Of a DNA stretch of 64,000 nucleotides, positions 1 through 8,624 are shown piece after piece (the first letter of the stretch is position 1; each line of letters starts with the position of its first letter). This stretch comes from Methylobacterium pseudosasicola. Lineage in GTDB: Bacteria > Pseudomonadota > Alphaproteobacteria > Rhizobiales > Beijerinckiaceae. A program made the position numbers and the translations under genes. Where the stretch lies: the NCBI RefSeq assembly GCF_900114535.1, contig NZ_FOTK01000004.1, positions 62,001 to 126,000 of the forward strand, given 5' to 3'. The notes beneath the pieces are model-generated. The model saw only the letters and a list, made by a program, of their open reading frames with translations, did no database searches and was not told the DNA's origin.

Positions 1-401
1 ACCGTCACGCCGTCGCGGTCGAGCTGCCAGACCACCGCCTGCTCGATCCAGAAGCGGCGGCCTCCCTTGGCGATCCGCAGGCCCCGGTAGCCGCGGGTGA
101 ACCCGTCCCGGGCGACGGCGTCGAGGAGGCGCTGCCGCTCGGCGCGCTCGGGAGCCTCGGCCGAGAGTCGCGACGGCAGGCCGATCAACTCGTCCCGGTC
201 GTAGCCGAAGCAGGCCTGTGCGGCCCGGTTGGCGTAGACGAAGCGCGGGTCGGCACCGCCGTCATGGGCCAGCACCACGAAGGGCGCCTGCGCGTAGAGC
301 CAAGCCGCATCCGCCCCCTCCGGCACCAAAGCCGCGCCGAGGCGCCGCCGGTAGCTGCCGGTGAGGACGGCGAAGAAGTCGGGATCGTGCGAGAGGTCCA
401 T
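1..401 (-). CDS. MEKHLA-domain protein, partial (3' end outside the window)
   Basis: The readable part is the first 133 residues of a protein resembling the MEKHLA domain family, a PAS-related fold. Seen directly: a segment reading FVVLAHDGGADPRFVYANRA, then ELIGLPSRLSAE and GRRFWIEQAVVW, which match the usual spacing of that family. MEKHLA domains occur alone in bacteria and at the C-terminus of plant HD-ZIP III factors; no biochemical activity is established for the stand-alone form, and a sensory or ligand-binding role is inference. The start is the ATG at 401 (MDLSHDPDFF); a GTG one codon upstream is possible and no strong Shine-Dalgarno is seen. The C-terminus lies outside the window. 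Confidence 0.72.
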   Translation of the reverse strand, partial: MDLSHDPDFFAVLTGSYRRRLGAALVPEGADAAWLYAQAPFVVLAHDGGADPRFVYANRAAQACFGYDRDELIGLPSRLSAEAPERAERQRLLDAVARDGFTRGYRGLRIAKGGRRFWIEQAVVWQLDRDGVT

Positions 402-481
402 CACGGCGGTCCGGAAGCTGAAGCTCAAGGAGAGCAGCGCATACCTGGTCCCGCGCCGATCGCGGCGTGCCGAACTTCACC

Positions 482-1651
482 CTACAGCACCGGATCCGCG
501 TCGATGCGCATCCGCAGGATCGCGTAGGGCCGCTGCTGCAGGTCCTGGCCGCGATTGTATTCCGGCCGGCGATTCACCTGGGCGCCCGAGATGTAGAGCC
601 AGCGGTCCGGGGTGATCCAGAACGTGTCGGCCCAAACCAGGCGGTCGTCGGCGGCCAGCACCTCCACGGTGCCGTCCGGCCAGCGCCGGCCCACCGCGTT
701 GTGCTCCTGCAGGCTGAGATAGATCCGGTCCTGCGAATCCGTGGTCAGGCCGCCGGTCATGCCCTTCTCGCCGAGATCCTGGACCTTGGCGGCCAGATCT
801 TCATCCGAGACCTTCGAGTCGAGGAGCGCCGCGGTCTCCACCGCGTAGAGGCGTCGACTCATCAGCGGCGCGTAGTACAGGCGGCGTCCGTCCGGGCTGA
901 TCGCGATGCCGTTGGCGCCGCCCTTCGGGTGCTTGGCCGGAGCATCGCCCTTCTGCTCCATCACCGGCCGCAGCTCCACGAACTTGACCACGCCCTCCTC
1001 GGTGGCGGTGCTGTGGTGGTCGGCCAGGCGCCGGGTCACCCGCCCGCTGGCGAGGTCCACCGCCAGAATCGCCCCCTGGCCGCCCTGGCCCTGGTCGGTG
1101 ATGTAGGCGAGTGCCCGGTCGTCGCGCACGTCGATCCGCAGGTCGTTCAGGGAGGAATGTTCGACGACGCCCGCGTCGAGCGGGATCACCCGGCGGATCT
1201 TGTCCTGGGTGATGTCGATCTCCACGAGCTTGGCGGCCCCCGGCACCGGCTTGCCTTTGCCCTCGGGCAAACCGGAATCGAGGATCCAGAACGTGTCGTT
1301 GCGGTCGAACACGCCGTTGGGGACGTGGAACAGGGTCGCCTGTGGGTCCTTCGGGTCCGGCTTATTGGTCCGGGCGTCCGGGTAGGGTTTCACCGAACCG
1401 TCGGGCAGCACCTCGCCCAAAGTCACCGGCTCCGAGCCGGTGAAGCGCGGCATCATCACGAACATCCGGCCGCCCCGAGCGATCGCCAGCCCAGTGGGCG
1501 TGGACGGGGCGTCGGCGCCTCGTGCCAGCTCCAGCACCCCGGCGGGGCGGCTGGTCGGGGGCTCACGGTGGGAGGGCGGCGCGGCTTTCGCCGGTCCGGC
1601 CGCGAGGGCGACGAGGCCCGATCCGATCAGGCGGCGGCGGTCGAGGGGCAT
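482..1651 (-). CDS. Exported Yellow/major royal jelly-type beta-propeller protein
   Basis: A 389-residue protein of the bacterial Yellow/MRJP-like family, predicted to fold as a beta-propeller. The N-terminus MPLDRRRLIGSGLVALAAGP has a twin-arginine-like RRRLI motif and a hydrophobic stretch ending near AKAA, so export to the periplasm is likely. Family-typical stretches include VPNGVFDRNDTFWILDSG, LNDLRIDV, AYITDQGQGG and GANGIAISPDGRRLYYAPL. The start at 1651 is preferred over more upstream ones because it begins the signal peptide and has AGGA about 9 nt upstream. Bacterial members are annotated as gluconolactonase-like or of unknown substrate; I do not assign a reaction. It is monocistronic by spacing. 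Confidence 0.82.
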   Translation of the reverse strand: MPLDRRRLIGSGLVALAAGPAKAAPPSHREPPTSRPAGVLELARGADAPSTPTGLAIARGGRMFVMMPRFTGSEPVTLGEVLPDGSVKPYPDARTNKPDPKDPQATLFHVPNGVFDRNDTFWILDSGLPEGKGKPVPGAAKLVEIDITQDKIRRVIPLDAGVVEHSSLNDLRIDVRDDRALAYITDQGQGGQGAILAVDLASGRVTRRLADHHSTATEEGVVKFVELRPVMEQKGDAPAKHPKGGANGIAISPDGRRLYYAPLMSRRLYAVETAALLDSKVSDEDLAAKVQDLGEKGMTGGLTTDSQDRIYLSLQEHNAVGRRWPDGTVEVLAADDRLVWADTFWITPDRWLYISGAQVNRRPEYNRGQDLQQRPYAILRMRIDADPVL

Positions 1652-2316
1652 GGGGATCCTGTGGGGGCATGGCGGGTCGGCGGCCCGCCTCAGCCGTTCC
1701 GGCAGGTCGAGGGGCCTCCCGGGCCCGCAGGGTCGGGAATACCGGCCCAACGCGCGGCGGGGGGCGGGTGATCCCGCCTCGGATCGCGGCGCAGGCGGGC
1801 GATCACGGATCCGTAGGACTGATCGGATTTGTGATCCGGCGTATCAAATGGCAGACATCTTCGCTTCGTTTCATATATGTGCGCGTGTCGATATCGAGGT
1901 GAGTTTTTTGCGATCAAATATAAGATAATTATCGATTTAACATCTATATTTATCTATTGATAAAATTCTTGACATTCTTGTCTGTCTCGCGCTAAGGCCG
2001 GTTTAGTATCAGTAACGACATCGATCGGTTGCGGAGTATCCGGTCGCGCGGCAAAAGTTTTTCAACAGACCAGCGTGGGACCGCGGGCCGATTGCCGCCG
2101 GAAATACCTTGGCGCGTCTTCGTAGGGTCGGGATCGGGTCCGGATATGCCGTGTTCCGGCTCCGGTGTTCATGATCGCATCGTCATGGTAGCTCGCTACG
2201 GTCGCCGGTGCGGCGGCCGCGCGCTGGGATTCACGCTCAACACGGGAATGGACGGCCGTCTTCTGGCGCTGCGACGCGTGCGGGGATCGGGCTCGAGATC
2301 GACAGGTAGGAGAGGC
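1652..2316. other. 665-nt intergenic region with an AT-rich island
   Basis: No convincing gene. Bases about 1850-1980 are strikingly AT-rich against a very GC-rich background. They hold perfect 10-bp palindromes TCGATATCGA (1888-1897) and GATAATTATC (1924-1933) and a TTGACA hexamer at 1969. The stretch 2030-2316 is open in the frame of the downstream ParA-like gene but its translation is unlike any family start, and that gene has a better start at 2317. Likely the regulatory region or a long 5' leader of the ParA-like gene. Confidence 0.6.
1969..1996 (+). promoter_or_regulatory. Possible sigma-70 type promoter upstream of the ParA-like gene
   Basis: A perfect TTGACA at 1969-1974 is followed 16 nt later by GCTAAG, a weak -10 match. 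It sits at the end of the AT-rich island, about 340 nt before the ParA-like start codon. The -10 match is poor, so this is tentative. Confidence 0.3.
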
Positions 2317-3015
2317 ATGGATCCCCAAGGATCCGGACATGAGCCGGAGGTCGCGCCGCCACGGAGCGCCCGGCCGCGGGTCCTCGCGGTGGCGGTCCAG
2401 AAGGGCGGCACCGGCAAGACCACGCTGGCGGCCTCGCTCGCCGTCGCGGCGGCGGAGGCCGGCGAGCGCGTGACCGCCCTCGATCTCGACCCGCAGGGCT
2501 CCCTGGCCGGCTGGGCCGCGACGCGCGAGACCGACACCGTGGCGATCGACCGGCTCCAGCCTTGGGAGATCGGCCAGCTCCCGGAGATCCTGGACATCCT
2601 CGCCCAGCAGGGCACGACCCTGGTCGTCCTCGACACCGCCGGCAGCTCGGCCGGGCTGGCGCCGACCCTGAAGGAGGCGGATTTTGTGCTGATGCCGGTG
2701 CGGCCCTCGCGCCTCGACATCGTGGCGGCGCGCCCGACCCTCCAGGCCCTGATCGGTCTCGGCCTGCGCGGCCGGTTCGCCCTGGTGCTGAACCAGTGTC
2801 CGCCGCTGCCCTCGCCGCGTACCAGCGCCTATGCCGCGCAGTTGCGAGCGCTCGGGGTGCTGGCCGAGCCGGGCATCAATCACCGGGTCGATCACCAGGA
2901 CGCCCTGGCGGTGGGGCTCGGCGTCACCGAATACGCGCCCGCGAGCCCGGCCGCCGAGGAGATCCGGGCCCTGTGGGCCTGGATCGACGCGAAGATGCCG
3001 GTGACGACGGGCTGA
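2317..3015 (+). CDS. Orphan ParA/MinD-family ATPase
   Basis: A 232-residue P-loop ATPase of the ParA/MipZ superfamily. Seen directly: a deviant Walker A KGGTGKTT near residue 30, LDLDPQGS (Walker A' region), VVLDTAG (Walker B) and LNQCPP. Such ATPases dimerise on ATP and position DNA or protein cargo. The ATG at 2317 is chosen because GGTAGGAGAGG lies just upstream; the 96 codons before it do not look like family sequence. There is no parB or cargo gene nearby, so it is not a normal chromosome or plasmid parAB pair. It is closest to the short ParA-like proteins found alone in Rhizobiales genomes; its cargo is unknown. The next gene converges on it with a 2-nt gap. Confidence 0.85.
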   Translation: MDPQGSGHEPEVAPPRSARPRVLAVAVQKGGTGKTTLAASLAVAAAEAGERVTALDLDPQGSLAGWAATRETDTVAIDRLQPWEIGQLPEILDILAQQGTTLVVLDTAGSSAGLAPTLKEADFVLMPVRPSRLDIVAARPTLQALIGLGLRGRFALVLNQCPPLPSPRTSAYAAQLRALGVLAEPGINHRVDHQDALAVGLGVTEYAPASPAAEEIRALWAWIDAKMPVTTG

Positions 3016-3017
3016 GA

Positions 3018-4403
3018 TCAGCCCTGGCCGAGGGCCGCCAGGATCCGCGCCCAGGAGCGCGTGCCCTTGTGGAAGCTCGTCAGGTCGTACTTCTCGTTGG
3101 GCGAGTGGATCCGGTCGTCGTCCAGGCCGAAGCCGATCAGCAGCGTGTCGCGGTTCAGGAGCCGCTTGAAATCGCCGACGATCGGGATCGAGCCGCCGGC
3201 GCCCACGGTCACGGCCGGCACGCCCCATTCCTCCGCGAGCGCCGCCTTGGCGGCCCCGAGCTGCGGCATGTCGAAGGGCAGGCTGATCGCCCGCGAACCC
3301 TTGTAGGTGATGACGTCGACTTTGCAGTCCGCCGGCACCCGTTCGCGCACGAAGGCCTCGAACCGTTCGGCCAGAACCTGCGGGTCTTGGTCGTCCACGA
3401 GCCGGAACGAAATCTTGGCCGAGGCCGTGGAGGCGATCACCGTCTTGGTGCCCTCGCCGGTATAGCCGCCGATGATGCCGTTGGCGTCGCAGGACGGGCG
3501 CGACTGCACCAGCTCGATCGGCATCCGCCCGCGCTCGCCGGCCGGCTCCTTGAGGCCGATCGGCCCGAGCAGGGTCTCAGGCGTCAGGCCCAGGCCGCGC
3601 CACTGCTCCAGCACCTCGGGCGGGCGCTCGTGCACGCCGTCGTAGAAGCCCGGGATCGTCACCCGCCCGTCTGCGTCGTGCAGGTCGGCGATGATCTTGG
3701 CGAGCACGTGGATCGGGTTGCGGGCGGCGCCGCCGAAGAAGCCCGAATGCAGGTCGCGGTCGGCGCAGGTGACCTTCACCTCGAAATAGGCGAGCCCGCG
3801 CAGTGAGGACGTGATGGCGGGCGTGCGCCGGTCCCACATGCCGGTGTCGCACACGAGCACCACGTCGCAGCCGAGGCGGTCGCGGTTGGCCGCGACCCAT
3901 TCGGGAAGCCCTTGCGAGCCGCTTTCTTCTGCTCCCTCGATCAGGATGGTCACGCCGCAGGGCAGCTCGCCGCTCATGGCGATATGGGCCCGGCACGCCT
4001 CCACGAAGGTCATGACCTGACCCTTGTCGTCGGACGATCCGCGCCCGACGATGGTCTTGCGGCCCTCCGCATCCGACGCGATGCGCGGCTCGAAGGGCGG
4101 CGTCGTCCAGAGATCGAGCGGGTCGACCGGCTGCACGTCGTAATGCCCGTAGAACAGGACGTGCGGGGCGCCGGGCTTCGGCTTGGTCGCGAGCACCACC
4201 GGGTGCAGCGAGGTGTCCTCCACGGAGGTCTCGAAGCCGAGCGCCGTGAGGTCCTGGGCGAGCCACGCGGCGGCGGCCCGGCAATCGCCGGCATGGGCGG
4301 GTTCGGTCGAGATCGACGGGATCCGCAGGAAGGCGAACAGCCGCTCCAGGGCGTTCTCCAGATCCGTGTCGATGTCGTTAAGGATCGCGTCGAGCGCGGC
4401 CAT
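3018..4403 (-). CDS. M20 family zinc metallopeptidase (dipeptidase-like)
   Basis: A 461-residue cytoplasmic M20/ArgE/DapE-type hydrolase. Metal-binding signatures are visible in order: GHYDVQPVDP (His and Asp ligand region), RGSSDDKGQ (bridging Asp), EGAEESGS (catalytic and metal-ligand Glu), a CDTGMWDR segment, a dimerisation-domain RDLHSGFFGG, and DRIHSPNEKYDL near the C-terminus providing the last His ligand. Length is typical for carboxypeptidase/dipeptidase members of the family. These enzymes cleave dipeptides or N-acyl amino acids; the exact substrate cannot be read from sequence. It stands alone, convergent with the ParA-like gene. Confidence 0.9.
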   Translation of the reverse strand: MAALDAILNDIDTDLENALERLFAFLRIPSISTEPAHAGDCRAAAAWLAQDLTALGFETSVEDTSLHPVVLATKPKPGAPHVLFYGHYDVQPVDPLDLWTTPPFEPRIASDAEGRKTIVGRGSSDDKGQVMTFVEACRAHIAMSGELPCGVTILIEGAEESGSQGLPEWVAANRDRLGCDVVLVCDTGMWDRRTPAITSSLRGLAYFEVKVTCADRDLHSGFFGGAARNPIHVLAKIIADLHDADGRVTIPGFYDGVHERPPEVLEQWRGLGLTPETLLGPIGLKEPAGERGRMPIELVQSRPSCDANGIIGGYTGEGTKTVIASTASAKISFRLVDDQDPQVLAERFEAFVRERVPADCKVDVITYKGSRAISLPFDMPQLGAAKAALAEEWGVPAVTVGAGGSIPIVGDFKRLLNRDTLLIGFGLDDDRIHSPNEKYDLTSFHKGTRSWARILAALGQG

Positions 4404-4640
4404 CGGGGGCTCCGGGATGCGGCGGGATTCTTTATCGAGGCGACAGGGTTACCCGAGGCGAGGTGGGCGCGGCAACGGCCGTCGCGCCTGACCCTGAGAC
4501 CGATCGCCCTCGGAACAGGCGCAGATTGGAACGGTTATCGACAGAACCGTCTGGCTGACGCGCCCGTCGCTCCGTCGCCGCACCCAGACCGATCCGTTCC
4601 CCGCCCGGATTCGTGGCGGCCCCAGACCTTGGACCAGTCC

Positions 4641-5165
4641 ATGCTCCTCGAACACAGTCCGCCAGTGCGGGCCGATACCGGCCTCGCCATCACCCTGACG
4701 ATCAACGGGCAGCGCCGCGAGCTCCAGGTCACGCCCTGGACCACTCTGCTCGATCTCCTGCGCGAAAAACTCGACCTCACCGGCACCAAGAAGGGCTGCG
4801 ACCACGGCCAGTGCGGCGCCTGCACGGTGCTGGTCAACGGCATCCGGGTGAATGCCTGCCTGACGCTGGCGGTGATGAAGGACGGCGCTGAGATCACCAC
4901 GGTCGAGGGCCTTGCCGGCCTCGGTGATCGCGCGGGCAGCAACGCCCTCCACCCGATCCAGGAAGCGTTCATCGAGCACGACGCCTTCCAGTGCGGCTAC
5001 TGCACCCCGGGCCAGCTCTGCTCCTCGGTCGGCCTGATGAACGAAGGTCACGCGACGACGCGGGAAGAAATCCGCGAGGCGATGAGCGGCAACCTCTGCC
5101 GCTGCGGCGCCTACACCAACATCGTCGACGCCATCGAGGACGTGATGCAGGGAGCCGCTCGATGA
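4641..5165 (+). CDS. Aldehyde/xanthine oxidoreductase, 2Fe-2S subunit (PaoA-like)
   Basis: The 174-residue iron-sulfur subunit of a molybdenum hydroxylase. A plant-type 2Fe-2S motif CDHGQCGACTVLVNG...C is followed by the C-terminal cluster motif CGYCTPGQ...CRCGAY, the normal arrangement of XdhA/PaoA subunits. It passes electrons from the Mo site to FAD. The ATG at 4641 leaves a short N-terminal lead; unlike E. coli PaoA no clear twin-arginine signal is visible, so location is uncertain. Its stop overlaps the start of the FAD subunit by four bases (ATGA), and a third gene follows 8 nt after that, forming a three-gene operon. Confidence 0.92.
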   Translation: MLLEHSPPVRADTGLAITLTINGQRRELQVTPWTTLLDLLREKLDLTGTKKGCDHGQCGACTVLVNGIRVNACLTLAVMKDGAEITTVEGLAGLGDRAGSNALHPIQEAFIEHDAFQCGYCTPGQLCSSVGLMNEGHATTREEIREAMSGNLCRCGAYTNIVDAIEDVMQGAAR

Positions 5166-6169
5166 ACCGCTTCGATTATGTCCGCGCCGGCACGGTGGCG
5201 GAAGCGGTCCAGGCCTACGGGGCGGGCGCGCGCTTCATCGCGGGCGGCACCAACTTGATCGACCTGATGAAATACGAGGTCGAGAAGCCCGGCCGGCTGA
5301 TCGACATCACCCGCCTGCCCCTCGACGGCATCGAGGCGCATGAAAGCGGCCTGCGGCTCGGGGCGCTCGCGACCAACGCCAAGGTCGCCTACGACGAGCG
5401 CGTCGCCGCGCAATACCCGCTGCTGCGCAACGCCATCCTGGCCGGTGCCTCGGCGCAGCTGCGCAACGCCGCCTCCACGGGCGGCAACCTGCTGCAGCGG
5501 ACCCGCTGCTACTATTTTTACGACACGGCCACGCCCTGCAACAAGCGCGAGCCCGGCACCGGCTGCCCGGCGATCGGCGGCGTCAACCGCATCCACGCGA
5601 TCTTCGGGGCGAGTGAGAGCTGCATCGCCACCCACCCGTCCGACATGTGCGTCGCTCTGGCGGCGCTCGAAGCGACGGTCCGGGTGAGCGGGCCGCAGGG
5701 CGAGCGCACGATTCCCTTCGCGGATTTCCACCGCCTGCCGGGGGATAGCCCTGAGATCGACACCAACCTCGCCGCCGGCGAGATCATCGTCTCGGTGGAC
5801 CTGCCCGAGAGCAAGTTCCCGCAGCACTACACCTACCTGAAGCTGCGCGACCGGCTGTCCTACGCCTTCGCGCTGGTCTCGGTCGCGGCCGGCGTCGAGC
5901 TCGACGGCGACACGATCAAGACCGCCCGCCTGGCGCTCGGCGGCGTCGCCCACAAGCCCTGGCGCAACCGTGAGGCCGAAGCGCTGCTGGAGGGCAAGCC
6001 CGCCACCCGCGAGAGCTTCCAGCAGGCGGCCGACCTCATCGTCTCCGAGGCCAAGCCGCAATCGGCCAACGGCTTCAAGATTGACCTCGCCCGGCGCGCC
6101 ATCGTGCGCGGCCTCGAACAGGCCGCTGCCGGCACGCCCCAGTCGCTCAGCGACAAGCGCATCCAGTAG
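5162..6169 (+). CDS. Aldehyde/xanthine oxidoreductase, FAD subunit with extra 4Fe-4S motif (PaoB-like)
   Basis: A 335-residue FAD-binding subunit of the molybdenum hydroxylase family. FAD-binding stretches FIAGGTNLIDLMK (about residues 26-38) and STGGNLLQRTRC are visible. Cysteines at about 116, 126, 135 and 154 (RCYYFYD...PCNKREPGTGC...SCIATHPSDM) match the insert that binds an additional 4Fe-4S cluster in E. coli PaoB, absent from ordinary XDH FAD subunits. This places the complex with PaoABC-type periplasmic aldehyde oxidoreductases and 4-hydroxybenzoyl-CoA reductase-like enzymes. The start overlaps the preceding stop, indicating translational coupling. Confidence 0.92.
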   Translation: MNRFDYVRAGTVAEAVQAYGAGARFIAGGTNLIDLMKYEVEKPGRLIDITRLPLDGIEAHESGLRLGALATNAKVAYDERVAAQYPLLRNAILAGASAQLRNAASTGGNLLQRTRCYYFYDTATPCNKREPGTGCPAIGGVNRIHAIFGASESCIATHPSDMCVALAALEATVRVSGPQGERTIPFADFHRLPGDSPEIDTNLAAGEIIVSVDLPESKFPQHYTYLKLRDRLSYAFALVSVAAGVELDGDTIKTARLALGGVAHKPWRNREAEALLEGKPATRESFQQAADLIVSEAKPQSANGFKIDLARRAIVRGLEQAAAGTPQSLSDKRIQ

Positions 6170-6177
6170 GCACCCCG

Positions 6178-8430
6178 ATGACCCAGACCTTCAGCTCCAC
6201 CGGCCACGACACTTTCGTCGGTAGCCCGCGCAGCCGCATCGACGGACCCGCCAAGGTCACCGGCCTGGCCAAATACGCGGGCGAGTTCGCTGCCCCCGAT
6301 CTCGCCTACGGCTACGTCGTATCGAGCGCCATCGCCAAGGGGCGGATCGCGGCGATCGACTCCGCTGCCGCCGAGGCGGTGCCGGGCGTCCTCAAGGTGA
6401 TCACCCACGAGAATCGGCCGCGCACCGCGTGGCGCGACAAGAATTTTCAGGACGCGGTGGCGCCCCCCGGCTCGCCGTTCCGCGCCCTCTATGACGACCT
6501 GATCGTCTATAGCGGCCAGCCGGTCGGCCTGGTGGTGGCCGAGGATTTCGAGACGGCGCGCTACGCCGCCTCGTTGATCCAGGTCCACTACGAGGCCCAG
6601 GAGCCCACCACCGACCTGCGGGCCGTGCGCGGCGAGGCCTACGATCCGCCCGGCAAGCGCGAAGGCATCAAGCCGCCGCCGGAGCCGTGGGGTGACGCCG
6701 ACCAGGCCTTCGGCAGCGCGCCGATCCGCGTGCAGGGCGCCTACACGCTGGCGAACGAGCACCACAACCCGATGGAGCCTCACGCCACCACGGTGGTGGT
6801 CGAGGAAGACGGGACCTACACGGTCTACGACAAGATCCAGGGCGTCTCGAACAGCCACCAGTATCTCGCCAACGTGTTTGGCCTGAAGCCGGATCAGGTG
6901 CGGGTGCTCAACCCCTATCTCGGCGGCGGCTTCGGCTCGGGCCTGCGCCCGCAATACCAGGCCTTCCTAGCGATGCTGGCCGCCCAGGAGCTGAAGCGCT
7001 CGGTCCGGGTGACCCTGACCCGCGACCAGATGTGGTCCTTCACCTACCGGGGCGAAGCGTTGCAGACGGTCTCTCTCGGCGCCGAGGCGGACGGCACCCT
7101 GACCGCGCTCCGGCACGATGCCGTGCAGGGCACCTCCCATTACGAGGATTACCAGGAGGTCATCGTCAACTGGTCGGGGGTGCTCTACCGCTGCGATAAC
7201 GTCGCCCTGACCTACCGGATCGCCAAGCTCGACACCGCCACCCCGGGCGACATGCGCGCCCCCGGCGCCGTCACCGGCGTCTTCGCCATCGAGACCGCGA
7301 TGGACGAGCTCGCCTACGCGACCGGGATGGACCCGATCGCCCTGCGGCTGAAGAACTACGCGGAGTCGGATGCCACCGCCCAGGGCAAGCCGTTCGGCTC
7401 CAAGGAGCTGAAGGCCTGTTTCACGCAGGGCGCCGAGCGCTTCGGCTGGTCCAAGCGCAGCCCCGAGCCCCGCTCCATGCGCGAGGGCCGGGAACTCGTC
7501 GGTTGGGGCGTCGCCACCGGCGTCTGGGAATCGATGATGATGCAGTCGAGCGCCATCGCGACGCTCACCGCCGACGGCCGGCTCGTGGTGGGCAATTCCA
7601 CCGGCGATATCGGCACCGGCACCTACACGATCCTGACCCAGATCGCCGCCGACACCCTCGGCCTGCCGATGGAATCCGTCACCACCAAGCTCGGCGATAC
7701 GCGTCTTCCCGAAGCGCCGGTCGCGGGCGGCTCTTGGACCGCGGCTTCCTCCGGCACCGCCGTGATGAAGGCCTGTCGCAATGTCGGCGAGCAGGTGTTC
7801 AAGCTGGCCCGTGGCCTGGAAAACTCGCCGCTGGCCAATGTCGACATCGACCGCGCCGTCTTCACGGATGGCCGCATCGAGGTGGCCGGAGATCCGAGCC
7901 GCAGCGTCTCGATGGTCGAAGTGATGCGGGCCGCCGGTGTCGACAAGGTCGAGGCGGTGGAGCAGGCCGGCCCCGACAAGGACTTCAACGAGACCTACCA
8001 GGCCTACACCCACGGGGCGATCTTCGTAGAGGTGAAGGTTGACGAGGAGCTGGGCCAGGTCCGGCTCACCCGGGTGGTCTCGGCGATCGCCGCCGGCAAG
8101 ATCCTCAACCCGAAGACCGCGCGCAGCCAGATTTTGGGCGGCGTGGTGATGGGGATCGGCTCGGCGCTCGAAGAGGAGTCGATGCTCGACCACCGCTTCG
8201 GCCGGTTCATGAACCACAATCTCGGCGAGTATCACGTGCCGGTCCATGCCGACATCTACGACATCGACGTGATCTTCGTGGACGAGGAGGACAAGGCCAA
8301 CCCGCTGGGCGTGAAGGGCCTGGGCGAGATCGGCATCGTTGGCACCGCGGCGGCGATCACCAACGCGGTGTTCCACGCCACCGGCAAGCGCGTACGCGAC
8401 CTGCCGATCACGATCGACAAGTTGCTGTGA
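6178..8430 (+). CDS. Aldehyde/xanthine oxidoreductase, molybdenum-binding subunit (PaoC-like)
   Basis: A 750-residue catalytic subunit carrying the molybdopterin cytosine dinucleotide site. GGGFGSGLRPQYQ, DMRAPGA (with the conserved active-site Arg) and GVKGLGEIG (general-base Glu at about residue 717) are the expected active-site elements in family order. With the upstream 2Fe-2S and FAD/4Fe-4S subunits it forms a PaoABC-type oxidoreductase that oxidises aldehydes to acids. No XdhC/PaoD-type chaperone gene lies next to it, so cofactor insertion must rely on a gene elsewhere. It begins 8 nt after the FAD subunit and ends before a palindrome and a GC hairpin. Confidence 0.92.
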   Translation: MTQTFSSTGHDTFVGSPRSRIDGPAKVTGLAKYAGEFAAPDLAYGYVVSSAIAKGRIAAIDSAAAEAVPGVLKVITHENRPRTAWRDKNFQDAVAPPGSPFRALYDDLIVYSGQPVGLVVAEDFETARYAASLIQVHYEAQEPTTDLRAVRGEAYDPPGKREGIKPPPEPWGDADQAFGSAPIRVQGAYTLANEHHNPMEPHATTVVVEEDGTYTVYDKIQGVSNSHQYLANVFGLKPDQVRVLNPYLGGGFGSGLRPQYQAFLAMLAAQELKRSVRVTLTRDQMWSFTYRGEALQTVSLGAEADGTLTALRHDAVQGTSHYEDYQEVIVNWSGVLYRCDNVALTYRIAKLDTATPGDMRAPGAVTGVFAIETAMDELAYATGMDPIALRLKNYAESDATAQGKPFGSKELKACFTQGAERFGWSKRSPEPRSMREGRELVGWGVATGVWESMMMQSSAIATLTADGRLVVGNSTGDIGTGTYTILTQIAADTLGLPMESVTTKLGDTRLPEAPVAGGSWTAASSGTAVMKACRNVGEQVFKLARGLENSPLANVDIDRAVFTDGRIEVAGDPSRSVSMVEVMRAAGVDKVEAVEQAGPDKDFNETYQAYTHGAIFVEVKVDEELGQVRLTRVVSAIAAGKILNPKTARSQILGGVVMGIGSALEEESMLDHRFGRFMNHNLGEYHVPVHADIYDIDVIFVDEEDKANPLGVKGLGEIGIVGTAAAITNAVFHATGKRVRDLPITIDKLL

Positions 8431-8436
8431 CCGGTG

Positions 8437-8462
8437 GCCGATGTTTCCCGTGAAACATCGGC
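8437..8462. repeat. Perfect 11-bp inverted repeat containing a parS-like 16-mer
   Basis: Two 11-base arms (8437-8447 and 8452-8462) are perfectly complementary around CCGT. The core TGTTTCCCGTGAAACA (8443-8458) matches the bacterial chromosomal parS consensus TGTTTCACGTGAAACA at 15 of 16 positions. It is followed by a short T run, so on RNA it could also act as a terminator stem. ParB binding is inference. Confidence 0.6.
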
Positions 8463-8477
8463 TGATTTTTAACCAAG

Positions 8478-8507
8478 AGGCCGGCTGCGCGCGCTGCCGG
8501 CCTTCTC
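8478..8507 (+). terminator. Probable intrinsic terminator of the oxidoreductase operon
   Basis: A GC-rich stem AGGCCGGC (8478-8485) pairs with GCCGGCCT (8496-8503) and is followed by TTCTCT. It lies 48 nt after the stop codon of the Mo-binding subunit. Confidence 0.55.
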
Positions 8508-8624
8508 TATGCCTGAAGCTATGCACTCCGTCCCGGCATTCCTGGCGTCGCCGACGCGAGCGCCAGCCCTACCCAATCTCTGCATCGTATTGACAACGTA
8601 GGTACGCGCTCGCACCTTTCGCGT

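Noticed and set aside
2029..2316. Extension of the ParA-like gene to an upstream start
   Set aside because: The extra 96 residues do not resemble the family, and a strong ribosome binding site lies just before 2317.
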